A DNA stretch of 9,251 bases from an uncultured Oxalobacteraceae bacterium (GTDB lineage: Bacteria; Pseudomonadota; Gammaproteobacteria; Burkholderiales; Burkholderiaceae_D): assembly GCA_937996605.1 (NCBI GenBank), contig CALKVB010000542.1:1-9251 (forward strand), given 5' to 3'. The translations under genes were made by a program, and so were the position numbers. The notes beneath the pieces are model-generated. The model was not told where the DNA came from. It did not search any database and saw only the letters and a list, made by a program, of their open reading frames with translations. How positions within the stretch are numbered: position 1 is the stretch's first letter; each line of letters opens with the position of its first letter. Positions 1 to 6,061 of the stretch are shown here, piece after piece.

Positions 1-18
1 CGTGTGCTCTTCCGATCT
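1..18 (+). other. Illumina TruSeq read-2 adapter remnant (artefact)
   Basis: The first 18 bases, CGTGTGCTCTTCCGATCT, are identical to the 3' end of the standard Illumina index/read-2 adapter. They are sequencing contamination left at the end of an assembled contig and should be trimmed. Genomic sequence therefore starts at about base 19. Confidence 0.95.
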
Positions 19-19
19 T

Positions 20-97
20 TGGCTGTTACAAGATGCGCTAGTGAATGTGAAACGCGTACCAAGATCTGCTATCAATCATCCCTATGTTAAGTCTTGA
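20..97 (+). CDS. Possible C-terminal tail of an upstream gene (partial)
   Basis: A reading frame is open from the adapter junction to a TGA at 95-97 and encodes about 25 residues, beginning WLLQDALVNV and ending NHPYVKS. It is too short to identify, and an open run of this length is not rare by chance. Its interest is positional. It would end 7 bases before the ATG at 105 of the M28 peptidase and would overlap the alternative ATG at 84. That is the spacing expected of two genes in one operon. The 5' end is lost in the adapter. Confidence 0.3.
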   Translation, partial: WLLQDALVNVKRVPRSAINHPYVKS

Positions 98-1748
98 GAA
101 AAAAATGAAGTTGTTGAGTTTTCGATTTATCCATACTTTGCTTGCTAGTCTTGTACTGCTGATTTATCCATTCGTAGTTGCCGCGCAAGGTATTCAATTG
201 CGAGAGCCTGCGTTGCGGGCACACCTTTCGTATTTAGCAGATGATTTATTAGAAGGACGCGGTACTGGACAGCGGGGCGGCGATTTGGCCGCACACTATC
301 TCGCCACACAAGCCCAAATCATTGGGCTTCATAGTTTGTCTAAAGATTCAAATCATCCGTATTTACATCAAGTCAGCATTCTCGGTGCCAAAAACCTTAG
401 TGCGTCGACGATTCAGTTCGAGGCGGGCGATGGTGTATTTGCTCCTCAGATTGGCTCTGAAATTCTAGTGGGTAGTTCAAATGGTAAGGAAACTGTTGAT
501 TTCACTGCACCTGCTGTTTTCGTTGGTTACGGTATCAAGGCAGCTGAGGAAAATTGGGACGACTACAAAGCGGTAGATTTGCGCGGCAAAGTGCTGATAA
601 TGTTGGTCAATGATCCACAACCGACGAAAGAGGAACCGAATAGATTTGGTGGCGCGGCCATGACGTATTATGGGCGCTGGACGTATAAATTCGAAGAAGC
701 TGCACGTCATGGTGCGGCGGGTGTTTTATTGATTCATACGGATGCGTCGGCAAGTTACGGTTGGAATGTGCCATATACTAATTTTACCCGTGAGCGTTTT
801 AGTTTAGCTGGTGGAGGTAATCCACTCGAAGGCTGGTGGGCAGAGCATAGTATTAAACCGTATTTGCAGCAACGAGGAGTAGATCTCGATGCGCTCAGAT
901 TAAAGGCGGAGCGGCGTGATTTTTCCCCTATAGATCTCAATTTTCAAGTCACCGTTCACTTGCGATCTCAAGTGCGACAAGTACAGCAGTACAATGTTGC
1001 TGGAGCGGTGCCAGGTACCGATCCTAAATTGAGGGATCAAGCGATTATTTATTCCGCACATTGGGACCATCTTGGGATCATTGAAGAGACTGGCAAACCA
1101 ACGCAAATCTGGAATGGCGCAGTGGATAACGCCACAGGCGCTGCTGCTCTGTTGGTCATGGCGGAACATGCCGTTAAGCATCCGACGAAACGTACTCAGA
1201 TTTTCCTGTGGCCTGCAGCTGAAGAGCAAGGATTAATTGGTAGTTTCGCTTACACGCAAGCTCCCGCATGGCCATTAGCCAACACGATTGCTGACCTCAA
1301 TTTAGATAGTATGAACTTTGTTGCTAAGACCAGGGATATTGGCGTCGCTGGAAGTGAACGTAGCACTCTCTTTGTGGCTGCGCAAAAAGTTGCGAAAGCA
1401 ATGAATTTGAAAATCGCAACACCAGTACCAGATCTTGGTGGAGCCTACTACCGAGCTGATCATTTTAATTTTGCACGAGCTGGCGTACCCGCATTTAATG
1501 TTGGTTCAGCGGTTTTTTCCGGCGATGGATATTTTGACTTTGAGCATGATCAAGAACTGACCACCAAGAAGATGAAGCACTTTAAGCTTGATTATCATAC
1601 GGTGCGCGATCGTTATGATCCAACTTGGAATTTGAGTGGCATGCTACAGCAAGCCGAGTTTACGCTGCGCTTAGGATATTTGTTGGCGAATGATGCCAAA
1701 GTGCCGCAGTGGAAGAAAGGCGATCCGTATGGGCTGGTTAAACGCTAA
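84..1748 (+). CDS. Exported M28 family zinc aminopeptidase with PA-like insert
   Basis: Predicted secreted or periplasmic metallopeptidase that would release N-terminal residues from peptides. Numbering is from the ATG at 84. Residues 8-34 form a signal peptide: MKLLSFRF, a hydrophobic core, then VAA before QG. About 140-300 resembles the protease-associated insert common in this family (VFVGYGI, LRGKVLIM, GAAGVLLIH). The M28 catalytic core follows with the whole two-zinc set visible: H326 and D328 in SAHWDHLG, D348 in GAVDNATG, E380/E381 in PAAEEQG, D408 in LNLDSMNF and H505 in DYHTVRD. In this family the first Glu is the general base and the other residues bind zinc. The length, about 550 residues, is normal. 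The ATG at 105 is the likelier start: it puts the signal peptide at the N terminus and has GAGAA at 96-100, whereas nothing resembling a ribosome site precedes 84. Substrate is unknown. A terminator follows 30 bases downstream. Confidence 0.93.
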   Translation: MLSLEKKMKLLSFRFIHTLLASLVLLIYPFVVAAQGIQLREPALRAHLSYLADDLLEGRGTGQRGGDLAAHYLATQAQIIGLHSLSKDSNHPYLHQVSILGAKNLSASTIQFEAGDGVFAPQIGSEILVGSSNGKETVDFTAPAVFVGYGIKAAEENWDDYKAVDLRGKVLIMLVNDPQPTKEEPNRFGGAAMTYYGRWTYKFEEAARHGAAGVLLIHTDASASYGWNVPYTNFTRERFSLAGGGNPLEGWWAEHSIKPYLQQRGVDLDALRLKAERRDFSPIDLNFQVTVHLRSQVRQVQQYNVAGAVPGTDPKLRDQAIIYSAHWDHLGIIEETGKPTQIWNGAVDNATGAAALLVMAEHAVKHPTKRTQIFLWPAAEEQGLIGSFAYTQAPAWPLANTIADLNLDSMNFVAKTRDIGVAGSERSTLFVAAQKVAKAMNLKIATPVPDLGGAYYRADHFNFARAGVPAFNVGSAVFSGDGYFDFEHDQELTTKKMKHFKLDYHTVRDRYDPTWNLSGMLQQAEFTLRLGYLLANDAKVPQWKKGDPYGLVKR

Positions 1749-1777
1749 CTGCTCGGCGAGTGAATAATGTAAATAAG

Positions 1778-1818
1778 AAAAAGGCGGTGATCGAGTTTCA
1801 ACGATCACCGCCTTTTTT
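1778..1818. terminator. Bidirectional rho-independent terminator
   Basis: A perfect 11-bp stem, GGCGGTGATCG (1783-1793) with CGATCACCGCC (1802-1812), encloses an 8-base loop. It is flanked by AAAAA (1778-1782) and TTTTTT (1813-1818), so each strand reads a hairpin followed by a T-run. It sits between the convergent M28 peptidase (ends 1748) and GntR gene (ends 1890) and can stop both transcripts. Confidence 0.93.
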
Positions 1819-1889
1819 GATTGGTTCAGGCTGCTAACATCGAGCAACCCAATTTTGGTCATTCAAGGTGTATGCAAAAAAACAAGCTC

Positions 1890-2552
1890 TTAGCCATTGA
1901 TTACTTTACGGGTATAGGATTCAAGATAGTTCATGAGATTGTCAGCCCCTTGTGCTGCCGCGTCCTCATTACCATCGGCAATTCCTTGTGCCAACAGCAT
2001 ATGGCAACGAGCGGCTTCATGCATGTCACCTTCGTGTTGGTAGGCATACCAAAAGCGACGGCATTTAATGATTAATGGAATCACCGCTGCTACTGCTGAT
2101 GGATTACGACAGGCTTCATGCACCACATGATCTAAAGCTTGATCCGCTGCCATGAATTCTTCCAACTTGCCGTTATTTGCTGCAGTAACCATTTTCTCGC
2201 CGCAGTTATAGATATCTTGTCGCAGTTGAGGAGTGGCTCGGCGTGCTGCGCTAGTGGCAATTAAACGTTCGATGACGCGACGGGTTTCAATCAAAGTGAC
2301 ATGTTCAGCAGCTTCAATATCTTTGACAATGAGACCACGACGGGGCAATTGCACAATCAGTCCATTCGATGACATACGCATCAGGGCTTCACGCAAGGGA
2401 GTTCTCCCCAAACCCGTAATCTCAATGAGTTCCGACTCCACGATCGGTGCGCCAGGTTTGAGCTGGAGCGTGACAATCATACTTTCTATCGCATCGTAGG
2501 CGACATCAGCGGCACGCAATTTATTGGGCGTAGTAACTTTTGGCGGTTGCAT
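1890..2552 (-). CDS. GntR family regulator, FCD (FadR) subfamily
   Basis: Cytoplasmic DNA-binding regulator of 220 residues, normal for the subfamily. Residues about 12-76 form the GntR winged helix, with LKPGAPIVESELIEITGLGR followed by TPLREALMRM and the wing GLIVQLPRRGLIV. Residues about 85-212 form the helical FCD effector domain. FCD proteins usually bind a metal with an Asp and three His. Here D137 and H184 fit, but the His expected in the 'D..FH' motif is D141 (H142 is next to it), and the late His near the C terminus appears to be N208. The site may be altered or lost; this alignment is by eye. The gene lies downstream of, and in the same direction as, the aldehyde dehydrogenase, separated from it by a terminator and with its own promoter. 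Such regulators often control neighbouring sugar-acid or amino-acid catabolic genes, so the dehydrogenase is a reasonable but unproven target. No clear Shine-Dalgarno precedes the ATG. Confidence 0.92.
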   Translation of the reverse strand: MQPPKVTTPNKLRAADVAYDAIESMIVTLQLKPGAPIVESELIEITGLGRTPLREALMRMSSNGLIVQLPRRGLIVKDIEAAEHVTLIETRRVIERLIATSAARRATPQLRQDIYNCGEKMVTAANNGKLEEFMAADQALDHVVHEACRNPSAVAAVIPLIIKCRRFWYAYQHEGDMHEAARCHMLLAQGIADGNEDAAAQGADNLMNYLESYTRKVING

Positions 2553-2581
2553 ACATTGGCTGTTGCGAAATTTATCATTGG

Positions 2582-2611
2582 ATTATAAGTTATCCCATCA
2601 ATTCCACTCAA
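2582..2611 (-). promoter_or_regulatory. Sigma70-like promoter of the GntR gene
   Basis: On the minus strand TTGAGT (2611-2606) is followed after 18 bases by a perfect TATAAT (2587-2582). Transcription would begin near 2575, about 23 bases before the ATG at 2552. It lies downstream of the dehydrogenase terminator, so the regulator can be expressed independently. Confidence 0.7.
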
Positions 2612-2644
2612 TTTTCTTTTGTCTTAGCACGAAAATTCCATATG

Positions 2645-2672
2645 AAAAAAGCGACAGTTGTTAAGCTGCCGC
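2645..2672 (-). terminator. Rho-independent terminator after the aldehyde dehydrogenase
   Basis: Read on the minus strand, GCGGCAG (2672-2666) pairs with CTGTCGC (2657-2651), including one G-U pair, around an 8-base loop. It is followed directly by TTTTTT (2650-2645). It lies about 50 bases past the dehydrogenase stop and before the GntR promoter. Confidence 0.85.
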
Positions 2673-2721
2673 CTTTATCATCGCTTAAAATTTAAAAACT
2701 TGATAATACTAAAAAGTAATT

Positions 2722-4146
2722 TTATGCGAGGTAATGTGTTTTGACCTTGGTGTAAAACTCAAGAGCCATACCGCCTTGTTCTCTCGGACCAAAACTCGAA
2801 GCTTTTGTTCCTCCAAATGGGACGTGGTAATCGACGCCTGCAGTCGGTGCGTTGACCATTACCATACCTGCTTGCATTTCACGCCGAAATTGGCTTGCGT
2901 ATTTTAGCGAGGTCGTACAGATTCCGCCCGACAAACCATAAGGGGTTGCATTCGCAACCGTCATCGCTTCTTCAAAATTTTTGACTTTGACCAAGGTACT
3001 GACGGGGCCGAAAACTTCTTCTTGATTCAATCTAGCTTGAGGATTGTGATTTTCGATAATCGCAGGACTGAAGAAATAGCCACTTCCGGCGAGACGTTCA
3101 CCGCCGGTCAACAGCGCACCGCCTTCGTCTTTGCCAATTTGGATGTAGTGCAAATTCTTATCGAGTTGACGTTGATCCACTACTGGACCTATCTGAGTCG
3201 TTGACTCAACGGCTGCGCCTACTTTCAAAGCCTGCGTTCGTTTTAGCATCGCATCGCGGAAACTATCGTAAATGTGCTCTGTGACGATGGTTCTGCTCGA
3301 GGCTGTACAGCGTTGACCGGTAGAGTAGAAAGCCCCATTGACTGCGCATTCAACCGCCACACTGAGGTCTGCATCATCGAGGATGACCAATGGATTTTTA
3401 CCTCCCATTTCGAGCTGGTATTTTTTCAGATTAAGGGCGCAATGTTGGGCGATTAACTTGCCGGTCTGAGTTGATCCCGTAAAACTAATCGCGTCAACCG
3501 CACGATGTTCAACGAGTGTTTTACCTGCGACGCCATCACCCATCACTAAATTGAATACGCCTTTCGGCAAGCCAGAACGCGAGATAATTTCGGCCAATGC
3601 CCAGGCACAGCCTGGAGTTAATTCAGAAGGTTTCAGTACTACCGCATTCCCACAAGCTAGCGCTGGAGCTGTTTTCCATGCAGGAATCGCAATTGGAAAA
3701 TTCCATGGCGTGATGAGCCCCACCACACCAACGGCTTCTCGTGAAGTAAGGACTTCCATATTGGGGCGAACAGATGCAATCGCTTGCCCCCCAATACGGA
3801 GTGCTTCGCCGGCAAAGAACTTGAAGATAAAACCAGCTCTCGTCACTTCACCGACTGCTTCAGGCAGTACTTTGCCTTCCTCTCGTGCTAACAATAAACC
3901 GAGTTCTTGCTTGCGCGCGAGGATCTCTGTGCCGATGAAATCTAGTACCTCGAAACGTTGTTGCGGCGTTGAACTGCTCCATACTTTAGCCGCTTCGGCT
4001 GCGGCGACCACTGCGGACTCCATATCTTGAACGCTTGCTTCTGCATATTCTCCGATTACCTCATCGGGATTTGAGGGATTGATATTTAAGCGTGTTTTGT
4101 CTGAGGCGATCCATTCGCCGTTGATAAAATGATGGAAGATACTCAT
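2722..4146 (-). CDS. NAD(P)+ aldehyde dehydrogenase, probable alpha-ketoglutarate semialdehyde dehydrogenase
   Basis: Cytoplasmic aldehyde dehydrogenase of 474 residues, full length for the superfamily. Visible core elements are N149 in TPWNFPIAIP, K172 in LKPSE, the cofactor loop FTGSTQTG (222-229), general base E246 in LEMGGK, nucleophile C280 in GQRCTASSR and E377 in EEVFGP. The GQRCTASSR context and the late PFGGTKASSFGPREQG motif (443-458) recall the KGSA dehydrogenase group (AraE, YcbD and hydroxyproline-pathway enzymes). These oxidise alpha-ketoglutarate semialdehyde (2,5-dioxopentanoate) to alpha-ketoglutarate. Context agrees: upstream on the same strand is the relic of a DHDPS-family gene, the class of enzyme that makes this semialdehyde, and GntR and AraC regulators flank it. 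The start is supported by AAGGA 6 bases upstream. Membership of the superfamily is certain; the substrate is inferred and another semialdehyde is possible. Confidence 0.95.
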   Translation of the reverse strand: MSIFHHFINGEWIASDKTRLNINPSNPDEVIGEYAEASVQDMESAVVAAAEAAKVWSSSTPQQRFEVLDFIGTEILARKQELGLLLAREEGKVLPEAVGEVTRAGFIFKFFAGEALRIGGQAIASVRPNMEVLTSREAVGVVGLITPWNFPIAIPAWKTAPALACGNAVVLKPSELTPGCAWALAEIISRSGLPKGVFNLVMGDGVAGKTLVEHRAVDAISFTGSTQTGKLIAQHCALNLKKYQLEMGGKNPLVILDDADLSVAVECAVNGAFYSTGQRCTASSRTIVTEHIYDSFRDAMLKRTQALKVGAAVESTTQIGPVVDQRQLDKNLHYIQIGKDEGGALLTGGERLAGSGYFFSPAIIENHNPQARLNQEEVFGPVSTLVKVKNFEEAMTVANATPYGLSGGICTTSLKYASQFRREMQAGMVMVNAPTAGVDYHVPFGGTKASSFGPREQGGMALEFYTKVKTHYLA

Positions 4147-4152
4147 GAATTG

Positions 4153-4157
4153 TCCTT
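4153..4157 (-). promoter_or_regulatory. Ribosome binding site of the aldehyde dehydrogenase
   Basis: The minus strand reads AAGGA (4157-4153) followed by 6 bases and the ATG at 4146. This is a good Shine-Dalgarno and fixes the dehydrogenase start. No convincing promoter is visible immediately upstream; the transcript may start beyond the DHDPS relic. Confidence 0.75.
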
Positions 4158-4401
4158 CAACGAAAATTGTTTGGAAGCTTTGCTAAACGTAATAACAGGA
4201 AATGTGGCTTCGATTGAAAAAGTGTGTATAGCATGCTTGAAATCAATCGGTATTATGCTGGCACAAAGTAGATGACCGCAACACCAAGATGCATAGGTCG
4301 CTGGACTTTTGTACTCTGGTATTCTGCTCAAATTTGATGCCTGAAGTATCGTCAATCAAGTTGTTTACTTATTGTGAACGGATACGCGACAAACAGGAAA
4401 A

Positions 4402-4425
4402 GTTATAGGTTAGGTTATAGGTTAT
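4402..4425. repeat. Two tandem copies of a 12-bp unit
   Basis: GTTATAGGTTAG (4402-4413) is followed directly by GTTATAGGTTAT (4414-4425), identical except for the last base. It lies at the 3' edge of the DHDPS-family relic and supplies its last codons and second stop. It could be a slippage duplication from the decay of that gene, or a pair of same-face binding sites for a regulator of the dehydrogenase. The sequence does not decide between these. Confidence 0.85.
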
Positions 4426-4654
4426 CGCCGATATCAGGGCGTGTTGCCAAGGCTTTTTGCACCGTGAACTTGACGCGTTCAGGTTCTGTACCAACTAGCG
4501 GTTAATGAGGATGACGTACATACTCATTGCCCACACCAATCAATGTTTCGACCACTTTGTTATAGACCATCAAAGGTAACTGCACTGCATCTGCAATCAC
4601 ACGCAATTTGTCTTTTACTGCTGGAAAAAGACCGCGCCATTTTTGGAGGCTCAT
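4415..4654 (-). pseudogene. Eroded dihydrodipicolinate synthase/aldolase-family gene
   Basis: Minus-strand translation from the ATG at 4654 gives MSLQKWRGLFPAV, then KDKLRVIADAVQLPLMVYN, then VVETLIGVGNEYVRHPH and a TAA at 4504-4502. The same frame continues past the stop with PLVGTEPERVKFTVQKALATRP to a second stop at 4417-4415. These pieces recall, in the right order, the N terminus (GxFPAV), the central strand (LPxMVYN) and the C-terminal helix (PLVGxExE...ALATRP) of DHDPS/NAL-family proteins. Those are normally about 300 residues; only about 80 codons remain, so two large in-frame deletions and one stop are implied. The stop fits a Leu codon changed to TAA. AAAGG (4667-4663) precedes the ATG by 8 bases, so the first 50 codons may still be translated. 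Relatives include Pyr4H2C deaminase (hydroxyproline), L-KDA dehydratase and KDG dehydratase, all of which produce the substrate of the neighbouring dehydrogenase. Family assignment is from memory of conserved motifs, without an alignment. No catalytic lysine region survives. Confidence 0.72.
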
Positions 4655-4708
4655 TTTTGCTGCCTTTGTAATTTAAGTTGAACGGTTAGATACCAGTAAT
4701 TGAGCCGA

Positions 4709-4737
4709 AGTGTAATCTCAATCAAATATATTATCAA
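4709..4737 (-). promoter_or_regulatory. Candidate promoter of the relic/dehydrogenase transcript
   Basis: On the minus strand TTGATA (4737-4732) is followed after exactly 17 bases by TACACT (4714-4709). Transcription would begin near 4702, about 48 bases before the relic ATG, and could continue into the dehydrogenase. The -35 box overlaps the 14-bp palindrome. The -10 matches only 4 of 6 consensus bases. Confidence 0.4.
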
Positions 4738-4746
4738 TATATTGAT
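4733..4746. promoter_or_regulatory. 14-bp palindrome, candidate operator
   Basis: ATCAATATATTGAT is a perfect inverted repeat. The preceding ATCAAATATATT (4721-4732) resembles its left part, giving two adjoining ATCAA-headed units. It lies between the divergent minus-strand operon and the AraC-type gene and overlaps the -35 boxes of both candidate promoters, a typical place for a shared operator. Which regulator binds it is unknown. Confidence 0.5.
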
Positions 4747-4770
4747 GGGGTTTTGTAAGAAAGATTTAAA
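4742..4770 (+). promoter_or_regulatory. Candidate promoter of the PAS-AraC gene
   Basis: TTGATG (4742-4747) is followed after 17 bases by TTTAAA (4765-4770). This gives a leader of about 90 bases to the ATG at 4869, or longer if a later start is used. The surrounding sequence is AT-rich, so chance matches are likely. Support comes mainly from its back-to-back position with the minus-strand candidate over the palindrome. Confidence 0.35.
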
Positions 4771-4868
4771 TTATTTGGAAGTTGAATGATCGCGCGAGGT
4801 AAAAAAGTGCATTTGAAACATCATTTTCCAAATAAAGTTCGTAAAAACCACACATTTAAAAAAACTTA

Positions 4869-5750
4869 ATGGTGCGATTTAAAAAAACAGCAAAATCAGG
4901 TAAGATTGTTGTTAAATATTTAACCAAAAGAAACAAAAAGTTAGAGATGTTAGACATGATACTTAGCGCGAAAGCCAATGAGACCAGTGACACGGTTATG
5001 GCACCGCGAATACATTTGGCGAATGCCATCGACAATGTGTTTTTTGCAGAACCATTGTTTGATGCGATGCCTGACGTGGTGTTTTTTGTCAAGGATCTTG
5101 ACGGGAGATACGTGGTAGTCAACCAGACTTTGGTGACTCGATGCGGTTTGAAAGATAAGTACGATTTGATAGGGCGTACGGTCAATGAAGTATTCCCTCC
5201 AAGTTTGGCGGCCACTTTCGAGCAACAAGACCAGTTGGTTTTAAGTGCAGGGCAAGAAGTGCGCGATCAGCTCGAATTGCATCTATATCCCGACCGTGAT
5301 CCTGGTTGGTGTTTAACCAATAAAATCGCTCTACGCGATGGGGCGCAGAGGATTATTGGTTTGAGTGGAACTTCGCGTGATCTCGGGATGCCAGACCAGC
5401 GCCATCCTGTTTATCATCGTATCGCAGCGGCGGTGCGACATATCCATACGCATTACGCTGAAAATGTGCACATGGCAGAGTTAGAGAAAATTACGGGACT
5501 TTCGGTAGCGCAGATTGAGCGCTATTTCCAAAAAATCTTCTCTCTTACGCCACGTCAATTTATGACCAAAGTTAAGCTTGATGCGGCAACGAATTTACTG
5601 GCGGATCATAGTCGCAGTATCACAGATATTGCTGCCTCCTGCGGCTATCAAGATCACAGTGCTTTCAGTCGCATGTTCAAAGCAACAGTCGGCGTGACTC
5701 CCAGCGAATATCGTGAAGTGCTCATCAAGCGACAAATTCACGCACATTAA
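4869..5750 (+). CDS. PAS-domain AraC family transcriptional regulator
   Basis: Cytoplasmic regulator with an N-terminal PAS sensor and a C-terminal AraC DNA-binding domain. Numbering is from the ATG at 4869. The PAS domain spans about 62-172 (LFDAMPDVVFFVKDLDGRYVVVN, then IGRTVNEVFP and RIIGLSGTSRD). The AraC domain spans about 185-288, with helix-turn-helix one at MAELEKITGLSVAQIERYF and two at ITDIAASCGYQDHSAFSRMF, ending with the typical GVTPSEYR. The real start is probably later: residues 1-43 are Lys-rich and AT-rich with no ribosome site before 4869. ATG 4956 (weak AGAG 9 bases upstream) or ATG 4998 (giving 250 residues) would start just before the PAS domain. It is divergent from the dehydrogenase operon and relic. 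AraC-type regulators control hydroxyproline genes in pseudomonads (LhpR), so control of the divergent operon is plausible. The PAS ligand is unknown. Confidence 0.93.
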   Translation: MVRFKKTAKSGKIVVKYLTKRNKKLEMLDMILSAKANETSDTVMAPRIHLANAIDNVFFAEPLFDAMPDVVFFVKDLDGRYVVVNQTLVTRCGLKDKYDLIGRTVNEVFPPSLAATFEQQDQLVLSAGQEVRDQLELHLYPDRDPGWCLTNKIALRDGAQRIIGLSGTSRDLGMPDQRHPVYHRIAAAVRHIHTHYAENVHMAELEKITGLSVAQIERYFQKIFSLTPRQFMTKVKLDAATNLLADHSRSITDIAASCGYQDHSAFSRMFKATVGVTPSEYREVLIKRQIHAH

Positions 5751-5790
5751 ATACGACGCTTCTCGAAACCAAGGAAATGCTTTCTTCACG

Positions 5791-5814
5791 CCCGGGTCTG
5801 ACCCGGGTTTTTTT
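5791..5814 (+). terminator. Rho-independent terminator after the PAS-AraC gene
   Basis: A perfect 7-bp GC-rich stem, CCCGGGT (5791-5797) with ACCCGGG (5801-5807), closes a 3-base loop and is followed by seven T residues (5808-5814). It sits 40 bases after the AraC stop and separates that gene from the amidohydrolase unit. Confidence 0.93.
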
Positions 5815-6051
5815 ATTGGTCGATGATATTTATTGTTTTTGCTTGTTGATTGCAGTTGTTAATTTGCGTATGACGCCAGCAAGTTTGATGTTCGTTCTCG
5901 ATAGATTGAATGATATTGTGTAATTGTTGGGAATTTTTTTTGATCACGGTAGTCATAGAAAGTCTTTGTTTCAAAAGTACAGACTTAGTCATTCAAAGCG
6001 CTGGTGAGTAGATAGGCGTTTTTCAATTCGCTCAGAAAAAGATTTAATAAT
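5815..6051 (+). other. AT-rich upstream region of the amidohydrolase operon
   Basis: No gene is visible between the AraC terminator and the amidohydrolase ribosome site. The promoter of the amidohydrolase must lie here, because the terminator precedes it. The best match I found, TTGATT, 17 bases, TATGAC (about 5847-5875), is weak and far upstream. No firm operator or RNA structure was found. Confidence 0.4.
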
Positions 6052-6056
6052 AGGAG
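6052..6056 (+). promoter_or_regulatory. Ribosome binding site of the tandem amidohydrolase
   Basis: AGGAG lies 5 bases before the ATG at 6062. It is a strong Shine-Dalgarno and fixes the start directly before the signal peptide. Confidence 0.85.
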
Positions 6057-6061
6057 AATTT

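Noticed and set aside
900..1229. A 109-codon minus-strand frame inside the M28 gene
   Set aside because: It lies opposite the peptidase catalytic core with its conserved zinc motifs; a shadow frame.
3551..4030. A 159-codon plus-strand frame inside the aldehyde dehydrogenase
   Set aside because: It is opposite conserved dehydrogenase motifs, has Ser/Ala/Thr-rich composition typical of antisense frames and no recognisable domain.
4143..4355. A 70-codon minus-strand frame whose TGA overlaps the dehydrogenase ATG (ATGA)
   Set aside because: The overlap looks like coupling, but the protein is Ser/Lys/Cys-rich without domain character, has no ribosome site that I can see, and the dehydrogenase has its own strong site. 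Probably chance in a leader region.
4402..4425. CRISPR or telomere-like array
   Set aside because: Only two adjoining 12-bp copies with no spacers; reported simply as a tandem repeat.
4856..5215. A 119-codon minus-strand frame over the start of the PAS-AraC gene
   Set aside because: It overlaps the PAS coding sequence and shows no domain; an antisense shadow.
5945..5990. A loose inverted repeat GTCT...AGAC upstream of the amidohydrolase
   Set aside because: Arms are short and imperfect with no T-run or promoter box at a fixed distance; not distinguishable from chance.
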